The notes under the pieces were generated by a model, which worked only from the letters and a program-made list of their open reading frames with translations, made no database searches and had not been told where the DNA came from. A stretch of 64,000 nt of DNA from Amorphophallus konjac (taxonomy: Eukaryota; Streptophyta; Magnoliopsida; Alismatales; Araceae). The translations under genes were made by a program, and so were the position numbers. The stretch is from positions 569,086,140 to 569,150,139 of the forward strand of contig CM040121.1 of NCBI GenBank assembly GCA_022559845.1, given 5' to 3'. Below, in pieces: positions 11,601 to 18,216 of the stretch (the first letter of the stretch is position 1; the number at the start of each line of letters is the position of its first letter).

Positions 11601-14600
11601 ACTTTCTCTGATAAGGACATGTTGATGTCTTCTCCATGTCATAACCGCCCATTGTACATGCAAGGGAAGATTAATGGGCACGAGCTAAACCGGATCCTCG
11701 TGGACCCCGGTGCCTCTGTCAACATAATGCCTCTCAAGACCTTTAAGTCTTTATTTCTTATGCCCTATCTTCAAAGGGTGTATGATGTCAAAATCTCGGG
11801 ATTCAATCAGAACTCCGAGGATGCGTTGGGAAAAGTGGAGGTGGAGTTGACCATGGACACCTTCGTCACTAAGGCAACATTTTACATCATTAATGCCACG
11901 ACCGCATATAAAGCCTTATTGGGTAGGCCATGGCTTCACGAAAATTGGGTCGTCCCTTCAACTCTCCATCAGTGTATTAAGTATGCGAAGGGCGGCGAGC
12001 AACATACAGTCTTTGCTGATAGGTCTCCCTTTCGACCAAATGAGTGCAATTTGACTGATGCTCAGTTATACTTTGGGGACCCAACTGTTGAACCCCCAGT
12101 TGAGATCCAAGATAAAGGAAAGCAAAAGGTGATTGTCGAGGAAGAAGATGAAGATGAACTCTTTGTGGTAAATGAAGACCTTGCCAGGATGCATCGACTC
12201 AGCTTGCAAGCGGACGCCCCTGCAGCGAAGTCAACCCGGCCCGAGAGGCGGGAAATTAACTTTGAAGCCAACTTCATTAATCAATCAATAGATAAGAGCA
12301 TCCTCCTGCCGCCTGCCTGTATGCAGTTGGTCTCTCAGAGGGAGGAGCACGGGGTCGAGACCCTAAAGACATTCGTTGTCACATATCAAGCCAAAGGGAA
12401 GAAGAAAACTAAGGGGCGTCTTAAGCCCATCATCTTTTACAAGGGAGACATGGTGCCTCGCGCCCCCTCGGACGACGATTTTGGCTGGAGCGAGCGGCCC
12501 AAGAATGCTCTTGAGTCCGTCCAAGAAATGCCTGACATGGCTAAGCACATTAAACAGATGTGTCAGAAACAAAATATCCCACAGACGGAACAAGCGGCTC
12601 GGCGTAATTACTTCCAACAGCTCTGGTACCCTCCTCAAGTCAGAGGGCAGCCTCCCTTCCCTAAGAATGATCGAAGAGGGTTGGGTTACGACCCCGAGTC
12701 GGACTTTAGAGTCTATTATGCTGTAAATACCATCGGGACTTCGCCCCCTCCCAGCCATTCCAATCTTACTCAGGGGAATTCTCCTTGCATAATTGAGGGA
12801 AAAGAAGAATTCGGGCCAGAAGTCCCCGATGTTAATAGCTTGCACAGTCATAATGTCAAGTCCGGGTATGAGGAAGTCATCGTCCTACAGCCCGCTTTGC
12901 GAGAGAGTAGCGAAGCTGGACAAGAAGCCTTGAGTCAGCTAGCTGGGCTCAATATCACAGAAACAGAACACCCCATATTAGATGACCCTAATGTTCCTGT
13001 CACTGAACGGGAACGGGGATCAATAAAGCAGTTGAAACAAGAGAACCAGGCATTGAAAGCTTTTGTACAAGAGCTATTACGAGAACGGGATGTTCTACTT
13101 AGACATCTTGCTTTCCCTTCAAAAGCCCATACTGATCCCGAGAGCCAAATAAATGAGACTTGGTCTCAGGGACCCAGGGCAAATCGACCACCTGTGGAAT
13201 CCAAGGGTAAAACACCCGTGATAAGATTGGCACAGCGGATGGAAGCTCCATACTCATTTGTCAAGGCCCATACTGAGTCGTTGTTTGAATTTTGTACGGC
13301 TCGGGGTCTTATCCAGCTTCCTCCAGCTCACAGGCCGTCTAGAGCCGGTGAAGCCAAAAGCTCCAGCTTCTGTCGATACCATCAAATGGCAGGGCATGCT
13401 ACAGAAGATTGTTATGTCCTAAAGGACCAACTCGAGGATTTAATACAACGCGGGGTTATCCAGCTCAAGCAGCATAGGGTTTTTCCCCCGCAGCCGCATC
13501 CTTGGAATCAGTCCAAGCCTTCCAATAAAAAGGTCCTCGTGGAAGCTGCGTCTACACTGCCTAAATTTATTGCAAGTGAAGCAAGGAGCAATCCTCCGTG
13601 CGGAGAGTCCAGCCTTAAGATTCACTATTCTGTCAACACTATAGGGTTATCACCCTCTCCCAGTAGCTTGGACTCTGGTGAGGGGCCTAGCGAATCTGCA
13701 AGAGAACAACCAAAAGAAGTGGCCCTCGAAGACCGGGATGAGCAGCTTCAGTCGGCCGCTATCAACAACTTAGACTACTGTGACTTCCACGTAGTCAATG
13801 TTGACGAAGATGAAGGCTTCATGGATCTGCAGCCTGCCCCACGGGAACTTGAAGATGGTGGGCAAGCAACAGTAGATGAACTAGTCGAGCTCAACTTTGG
13901 GGATGCTAATGAACCCCGACCCATCTTCATCAGTGCCCTCCTTACTGAGCAGGAAAGACAAGCTTACAAACAACTCCTATTGGAGTACAGAGATTGTTTT
14001 GCCTGGACTTACAAAGAGATGCCCGGGTTGGAGCCATCAGTGGCGGAACATGAGCTGGCAATACTCCCTACAGTTAAGCCTGTCAAGCAAGCTCAGAGAC
14101 GCATGCGTCACGAGCTAGAACTTAAAGTAAATGCTGAAGTTGACAAGCTCCTAGAGGTGGATTTCATAGAGCCCTGTCTTTACCCAGTGTGGCTCGCCAA
14201 TATAGTCCCAGTCAAAAAGAAAAATGGTCAAGTCCGAGTTTGTATTGACTTCAGAGACTTAAATAAAGCCTGCCCAAAGGACGATTTCCCAGTCCCAATT
14301 ACTGAAACTATGGTTGATATGACCACAGGATATGAAGCTCTGTCCTTCATGGATGGGTCCTCGGGCTACAATCAAATACGAATGGCCGTTAAAGATAAGG
14401 ACCATACGGCATTCCGATCCCCCAAAGGGATTTTCAATTACAAAAGGATGCCCTTCGGCCTGAAAAATGCTGGAGCCACCTATCAAAGGGCTATGACTAA
14501 GATTTTTGATGAAATGCTGCACGACTTGGTCGAGTGCTATGTTGATGACCTTGTCGTTAAAACCCGCAAGCATGAAAATCACTTAGATGACTTGCGGCGG

Positions 14601-15326
14601 GTTTTTGATAGGCTCCGCCAATACAAGCTCAAGATGAATCCAATGAAGTGTGCTTTTGGCGTCTCAAGTGGCAAGTTCCTCGGCTTCATTGTTAAGTACC
14701 GGGGAATAGAGATTGATCCCGATAAAATCAAAGCAATTCGGGAATTGCCGCCACCCAAGAATATAACAGAACTGCGGTCTCTACAGGGAAGGTTAGCCTA
14801 TATCAGGCGTTTCATATCTAACCTCTCTGGAAGATGTGCACCATTTGGGAAACTGATGAAAAAGGGTGCCCCATTTATATGGGACCGAGAATGTCAAGGA
14901 GCATTGGAGCGGATCAAGGAGTACCTTCTCACTCCCCCAGTGCTCGGAGCACCTGTCAAAGGAAAACCATTGATTCTCTATATTGCTGCCATGGACGCTT
15001 CCTTGGGGGCGTTGCTCGCCCAAATAAATGAAGAAGGGAAAGAGCAACCGTTATATTACCTCAGTAGAAAGCTGGTGGGCCCCGAGCATCGCTATTCTCC
15101 GATGGAGAAGGTATGTCTGGCATTGGTGTTCGCCGTCCAGAAGCTAAGACATTACCTCCTGTCCCACACGGTGGAGTTAATCTCAAAATACAACCCACTC
15201 AAGTTCCTCCTTAAACAGCCTGTCTTGTCGGGTCGACTGGGAAAATGGGCATTACTCCTTATGGAGTTTGATATAACATTTGTTCCCCAAAAGGCAATTA
15301 AGGACAAGGAATGGCGGAGTTTCTAG
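5700..15326 (+). CDS. Gag-protease-RT-RNase H polyprotein, Ogre/Tat type
   Basis: The frame from ATG 5700 gives 3208 residues; an in-frame TTG six bases upstream is unlikely to be used. Residues 1-380 are a basic N-terminal extension with a paired SVFERL/SVFDRL motif. A retrotransposon Gag domain follows (about 535-705). CxxH-x4-H-x4-C knuckle modules sit at residues 806, 944, 1183 and 2558. An arginine-glycine run lies near 1750 (about 10936-10980). The aspartic protease has its catalytic Asp at 2002 in DPGAS. Reverse transcriptase spans about 2780-2960 with YVDD at 2947-2950, and RNase H about 3055-3200. Many Ogre elements have an intron between protease and RT; here the frame is continuous. 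It ends in a stop caused by a frame change about 25 bases earlier, and the downstream polymerase domains continue in another frame with a 16-base overlap. Confidence 0.93.
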   Translation: MAAVAYGPFAVASHASHGYLTVPLVFGDFPAVVGSPFFLGVIPAVQQEEPSSAPSSVAGGNKLRPVQARVFSVNTLTADVVPAKWGQHRRRQDRRPAAKTSRSGKSILVGDLRVRLDGTEPRVPRDRCVPNISTSNRFSLLHKMREDGLDFKKKIKSDDSHKASERRPRKVKQIWVTKQEAQAIKQARATKPARTQPQADMASSGATQGRKRKGAYRKPNFTSQSSGSIRAKTGNCAQAPIQRVSVFERLTETLPVKTSVFDRLGAPLRPRGHVPKRRRVVQMAEAGGNMKIYTCYTSGRQHMEQTGNPVNPADPVGVNDPNLVTDADAVYRNTRNAARRSLQAQLSGQEGTSSQGQYREIPQELLQNQGENLPRVEVDADDVMSMRDDGYHNLPFEPPTKAAFQAMSDDAKFETMQRWHIEMTNLMLEMKRQMDTSARRPPTPMHGHDLRREQQLPNPVIASRQAGHPHSAHTEAGAEPLRAQLNIQSSQITGAEEAIAQRRMIEKIIEDKFAQRGEGIATVDLYSAPYPIHHQFKKLPPECPKAPKLQKFNGQGSPHEHLAYYMTAMGDLALEESYLLRYFATSLTGSAFQWYSRLKPNSVADWADMQKKFIDRFQLAERKVSLAELCSLKQKRGETALDFIKRWRDLSMRCDNPPAQEDAITICRRGLSPEVSERLLGANIKGFDQLNSVVAEIEMFFADNPTFTPSKPKPPKERSATGKEANAVDFSPTTEVGQATSPGDSGQKFEKRAPTTKLAERMKTPYSFKKEHTSKLFNLCMKNKLIALPEPKKPEEAGKTNEPNYCPYHRLVGHTIDNCYVFKDELEKMIQNQLITMKGTRVDPPQPHVWDRATRSANVISHRPTRQIYQMAAFTFPDPGAEEAGPRGIKPTLWYPGWRPSHQCSFPKENTKKIFDILLEEGHIMVHDPPPTYTEVEKAHPRYCEFHAVISHPTRECEELQDCIETLIQRGEIDTQGESMVRKRLHQAAEHILNERSTEKYPPEPHIHEGSRFSVNVIQKISGKSQARDPRRGLDSAPAPPGTSLAGGYFLMSECLSIRKAVRKLKREVRHLQRDQQELLRLVRRMDDRLTALTLTPSTGGATPASTRNSEATVEPRRRPRAGGWLSEDSKGSPTAEPPEKLYSFPQHKTLEIFKICQREGLIQLPKPDSDLMIGMTHRHGYCLYHRAMGHVIYDCPTFKDIAEDLITRQIIKLKEGSQAPSASSPWGRSPISVNVIHASTSHGKSTSQTLETGPAPERSSDMSLEWRPWQDLESLPLPKEETKKLLDILFGGKEILVRESPHSVRVNSPCLERNSPVSRKSGKDKDSHCEVPSLSQQGAIGSYESGNLRNDMYRTVSQSDSPCVSTKGSSASLRKGKSSAFEHTPRSAMGDTKHKATIPRMGEARPRHGSSDLSPKSPVQASSTPALSELRRHPLQSNVQEMPKRKPPKGDDKSKPKQVHQDSSQLRNSAMSSRNRQKSKTELGPCKSGLGSISQQVNEGADILRNFGSFVAEFQELPPEIVERAINATFQTPEQGGEWIAVTPRKSLHLRSSKGKSPPSGSTAKGIPQTSTRKVAPSQEELARAQKQEKNRRKNLKRRLKKQAEQAAAMEAPRELTPLQRLHKLIEELEDYIPSVPVGPVTLDKYIPWEEFERKTRLKSWLRQMLERAKEGEKLSIPEELSVFYKDEELTIEKLDEMLKNFSCNMVSIPPPESLRGSSKDNATFSAAGDRITMATYRRRNAELRNRGRGRGRGRGRGRHSTSSNGHTSQPTTSQRVIIFRGEEPNEAPEAQVRAETFIFDPSDEDEGPVEPISQERVGAIPFDPTDEETDPVGSPSQEQPADPAQAGPSGKDNEELPVPEEESLAPLFQEETNDQGKLEPAQKPPYQPKSLVEMIPPLDQARARADRKIIQHMKRMPTMVSIWEAIAWSKELREALIKVLQEPEVYETHAAEIQAQTYEALAATITFSDKDMLMSSPCHNRPLYMQGKINGHELNRILVDPGASVNIMPLKTFKSLFLMPYLQRVYDVKISGFNQNSEDALGKVEVELTMDTFVTKATFYIINATTAYKALLGRPWLHENWVVPSTLHQCIKYAKGGEQHTVFADRSPFRPNECNLTDAQLYFGDPTVEPPVEIQDKGKQKVIVEEEDEDELFVVNEDLARMHRLSLQADAPAAKSTRPERREINFEANFINQSIDKSILLPPACMQLVSQREEHGVETLKTFVVTYQAKGKKKTKGRLKPIIFYKGDMVPRAPSDDDFGWSERPKNALESVQEMPDMAKHIKQMCQKQNIPQTEQAARRNYFQQLWYPPQVRGQPPFPKNDRRGLGYDPESDFRVYYAVNTIGTSPPPSHSNLTQGNSPCIIEGKEEFGPEVPDVNSLHSHNVKSGYEEVIVLQPALRESSEAGQEALSQLAGLNITETEHPILDDPNVPVTERERGSIKQLKQENQALKAFVQELLRERDVLLRHLAFPSKAHTDPESQINETWSQGPRANRPPVESKGKTPVIRLAQRMEAPYSFVKAHTESLFEFCTARGLIQLPPAHRPSRAGEAKSSSFCRYHQMAGHATEDCYVLKDQLEDLIQRGVIQLKQHRVFPPQPHPWNQSKPSNKKVLVEAASTLPKFIASEARSNPPCGESSLKIHYSVNTIGLSPSPSSLDSGEGPSESAREQPKEVALEDRDEQLQSAAINNLDYCDFHVVNVDEDEGFMDLQPAPRELEDGGQATVDELVELNFGDANEPRPIFISALLTEQERQAYKQLLLEYRDCFAWTYKEMPGLEPSVAEHELAILPTVKPVKQAQRRMRHELELKVNAEVDKLLEVDFIEPCLYPVWLANIVPVKKKNGQVRVCIDFRDLNKACPKDDFPVPITETMVDMTTGYEALSFMDGSSGYNQIRMAVKDKDHTAFRSPKGIFNYKRMPFGLKNAGATYQRAMTKIFDEMLHDLVECYVDDLVVKTRKHENHLDDLRRVFDRLRQYKLKMNPMKCAFGVSSGKFLGFIVKYRGIEIDPDKIKAIRELPPPKNITELRSLQGRLAYIRRFISNLSGRCAPFGKLMKKGAPFIWDRECQGALERIKEYLLTPPVLGAPVKGKPLILYIAAMDASLGALLAQINEEGKEQPLYYLSRKLVGPEHRYSPMEKVCLALVFAVQKLRHYLLSHTVELISKYNPLKFLLKQPVLSGRLGKWALLLMEFDITFVPQKAIKDKEWRSF

Positions 15327-17335
15327 CAGCACACCCAATTTCGGCCGATTCTCCTCTTAACATTGAACTGCCCGATGAAGAAATACTTCCATCCCAATCG
15401 GGAATTGAAGAACAAACTGAGGGCGGTCCAATGCAAAAAGGGGAAGAGTCCCTGGCCATTGATGTGCCCTGCTGGGAGCTCTACTTTGACGGTGCTTCTC
15501 GAATAATTAAAGAGGCTAACGGGACAACCACACTCGCCTCAGGGGCTGGCATCGTCTTCGTCACTCCTCAAGGGGGAATTCTCCACAATTCATGTGCCCT
15601 CATGAAGCCGTTGACAAACAATGAGGCAGAATATGAAGCATTGATCGTTGGGCTTCAACTAGCCATAGAAATGAAGATCAAATGCATTAAAGTTTACGGC
15701 GACTCGCAGCTCATCATACGACAAGTTATGGGCGACTATGATGTGCGGAAGCGAGAGCTAGTGCCTTATCACACAACCGTCCTGAACTTGAAGGAGAAAT
15801 TCTATCTCTTTGAAATAAATCATGTCCCCAGGAGCAAGAATTCTCAGGCAGATGCCCTAGCCAAGTTAGCCTCTGCTATAAAGCTACCTCCGGAGGGAGA
15901 AGTAGACATAACTGTCAGGCACAGGAGACTTATGCCAAGCGTCCTGGACGAAGATGCTGATCCCACAATTTCTGAGGTTAATACCTTGGAAGAAGACATG
16001 CCTAATCAGGAGGAGTATGACTGGCGTCAACCCATTATTGACATAAAAAATGGGTGTCTCCCTCCTGACCGGGCCCAAAGGGTTCAATTCTTGCGCAGAG
16101 CGGCGTCCTATCAGCTAATAGGCGACCAACTGTATAGATTGGTCCACGAAAAAGATAAATCTGTTCTCCTCCGTTGCCTTTCGCCCAAGGAAGCTAAAAT
16201 AGTCATGCGCGAGGTCCACTCAGGACTTTGCGGGGCTCACCAAGCTGGAGATAAAATGAAGATCAATATAAAGCTTAAAGGCTTTTATTGGCCCGCAATG
16301 TACGCGGACTGCAATCGATACGCCCGCACATGCCACCAATGCCAAGCCTTTGGCCCAGTCCCGAGAAAGCCGCCAGGTTCACTACACCCAACAGCCCCCA
16401 CTTGGCCATTTGCAGAATGGGGAATGGACATTGTCGGACCTTTCCCGCCGTCCTCTAAAGGTCATAAATTTATATTGGCGGCAACAGACTATTTTTCTCG
16501 TTGGGCTGAAGCTGTTCCCTTACGAGAGGTCACCGGAGAAGCAGTTGCTCAGTTTGTCCGACATAACATTATATACAGGTTCGGCACGCCAAGTCGGATT
16601 ATGTCAGACAATGGCACGCCATTTAAAAACAAGACCATATATGCACTCGCAGCCAAGTTCCACATAGACTGGAGAACTTCCACAATATATAACCCTCAAG
16701 CCAATGGGTTAGCTGAAGCATTTAACAAGACTCTTTGCAAGTTACTTGCCAAAATAGTGGGCAGCCGCAAAAAGGACTGGGGAGAGAAAATTCATGAAGC
16801 TCTTTGGGCATACCGAACCGTGTATAAGACTCCCACTGGATGTTCACCTTTCTCTCTAGTATATGGAGCGGAAGCCGTGGTCCCAATTGAGATTGAAATG
16901 TCCTCCTACAGGGTAGCTTTGCATGCTGGCCTTCAAGCTCATGAACAAGACGAAATACAAAGAAGACTTGAAGAACTCTCTGATCTAGAAGGCAAAAGGT
17001 TGGAAGCTTATAAACACCTGCAACTTTATCAAGCCCGAATGATTCGAGCCTATGATAAGCTTGTGAGACAAAGAGCATTCAAAAAGGGCGATCTCGTCAT
17101 GATTAAAGAAAGAGAAGTCATGGCCGGAAGGTCCAGTGGCAAATTACAACCAAATTGGCGAGGACCATATATCGTCTCCAAAGTCTATGAAGGAGGCGCT
17201 TATAAGGTCGTCGACCATAAAGGGGAGAACCCCTTTCCCCCATTGAATGGAAAGCATTTGAAATTATACTATGCTCCTGAGCATGAGTTCCAACAACAAC
17301 CTACACAAGACTTGCCCTCTTCCGTAGGAGAGTAA
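15311..17335 (+). CDS. Archaeal-type RNase H and integrase of the Ogre/Tat-type element
   Basis: This frame completes the polymerase region. It opens with MAEFLAAHP, which in relatives follows the first RNase H without a break, so it is normally one polyprotein with the upstream frame. Residues about 55-195 are a second, archaeal-type RNase H with D60 in YFDGAS, NNEAEYEA, YGDSQLI and SQADAL, diagnostic of the Tat lineage. Integrase follows: an HHCC zinc module (VHSGLCGAHQAG then TCHQCQ), catalytic D373, D433 and E469 with the canonical 35-residue spacing, and a C-terminal GPY segment (WRGPYIVSKV). There is no chromodomain. Natural length is 674 residues. Whether it is made by frameshifting or is cut off by a one-base deletion is open. 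Confidence 0.92.
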   Translation: MAEFLAAHPISADSPLNIELPDEEILPSQSGIEEQTEGGPMQKGEESLAIDVPCWELYFDGASRIIKEANGTTTLASGAGIVFVTPQGGILHNSCALMKPLTNNEAEYEALIVGLQLAIEMKIKCIKVYGDSQLIIRQVMGDYDVRKRELVPYHTTVLNLKEKFYLFEINHVPRSKNSQADALAKLASAIKLPPEGEVDITVRHRRLMPSVLDEDADPTISEVNTLEEDMPNQEEYDWRQPIIDIKNGCLPPDRAQRVQFLRRAASYQLIGDQLYRLVHEKDKSVLLRCLSPKEAKIVMREVHSGLCGAHQAGDKMKINIKLKGFYWPAMYADCNRYARTCHQCQAFGPVPRKPPGSLHPTAPTWPFAEWGMDIVGPFPPSSKGHKFILAATDYFSRWAEAVPLREVTGEAVAQFVRHNIIYRFGTPSRIMSDNGTPFKNKTIYALAAKFHIDWRTSTIYNPQANGLAEAFNKTLCKLLAKIVGSRKKDWGEKIHEALWAYRTVYKTPTGCSPFSLVYGAEAVVPIEIEMSSYRVALHAGLQAHEQDEIQRRLEELSDLEGKRLEAYKHLQLYQARMIRAYDKLVRQRAFKKGDLVMIKEREVMAGRSSGKLQPNWRGPYIVSKVYEGGAYKVVDHKGENPFPPLNGKHLKLYYAPEHEFQQQPTQDLPSSVGE

Positions 17336-17424
17336 GGAAGCATAGGGGAGTTTTCCCCCATGAAAAACTCAAATGTCGCAGGTGCTTTAAACAATTCTCG
17401 TTCATGCACCTCCGTGCCAAATCT

Positions 17425-17776
17425 CAAATTTCAAGTTTCGGCTTTCCAATTCCATTGGACAGCCACCCTAAATCCAAAATCCCAAGTTTCGGCTTTCCAA
17501 TTTCATTGGTCAGCCACCCTAAATCCAAAATCCCAAGTTTCGGCTTTCCAATTCCATTGGTCAGTCACCCTAAATCCAAAATCCCAAGTTTCGGCTTTCC
17601 AATTCCATTGGTCAGCCACCCTAAATTCAAAATCCCAAGTTTCGGCTTTCCAATTCTATTGGTCAGTCACCCTAAATCCAAAATCCCAAGTTTCGGCTTT
17701 CCAATTCCATTGGTCAGCCACCCTAAATCCAAAATCCAAGTTTCGACTTTCCAATTTCATTGGTCAGCCACCCTAA
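17425..17776 (+). repeat. 51-bp tandem array, 7 copies
   Basis: Starts of CAAGTTTCGGCTTTCC fall at 17432, 17483, 17534, 17585, 17636, 17687 and 17737. The period is 51, with the last spacing 50. Because 51 is divisible by three, the array is open in two frames, but the resulting peptides are simple repeats following the polymerase stop and probably not made. Tandem arrays between pol and the antisense gene are common in Tat elements. Confidence 0.95.
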
Positions 17777-17876
17777 AATCTGAAAAAAAAAAAGGGGGGC
17801 TTAAAATAGAGGTGCCCCGACGGACTTGAGTGGTCAATCTTCTGGCTACTCAAGGGCAAAAAGGTCATAACCCGGC

Positions 17877-18010
17877 TGAGGTGAAAACCCGAAAGGGCGC
17901 CTCAGGCAAAATTGGGTAACCCCTCAGCGTGAAAACCCAAAAGGGCGCACTGGAAAAAGCTAAAGGGGGCCAACTTCGGCGAAAACCCGAAAGGGCGGTG
18001 AAGTTGGTAA
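17877..18010 (+). repeat. Three copies of a GAAAACCCGAAAGGGCG hairpin motif
   Basis: GTGAAAACCCGAAAGGGCGC, GTGAAAACCCAAAAGGGCGC and CGAAAACCCGAAAGGGCGG lie about 50 bp apart. Each can fold as CCC-loop-GGG. They sit between the 51-bp array and the stop of the antisense gene. The function is unknown; an RNA element in the genomic transcript is possible. Confidence 0.8.
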
Positions 18011-18216
18011 TGTGAAAAAAAAAAAAAGGGGAAAGGGAGAAGAAATTCTCAGAAGATTCTAGAACAAAAGAACATATGCCTCCACCAATGTATGAGCAAT
18101 TACACTATTCATATGCAAAACTGGAGCCCAAGACAAGCCCCTGGGGATAGCTGCAAAATAATGAATGGGAAAGAATATGAAACTAACAATGGGCTCAAGA
18201 AAAGAAATATACAGAC

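Noticed and set aside
11750..13900. Ogre-type intron between protease and RT
   Set aside because: The frame is open from protease to RT, so no intron is required; partial splicing cannot be judged from sequence.
17425..17776. CRISPR-like array
   Set aside because: Whole units are repeated with no unique spacers, and the host is a plant; it is a simple tandem repeat.
17360..17829. Two overlapping repeat-peptide frames as genes
   Set aside because: They are products of the 51-bp repeat being divisible by three.
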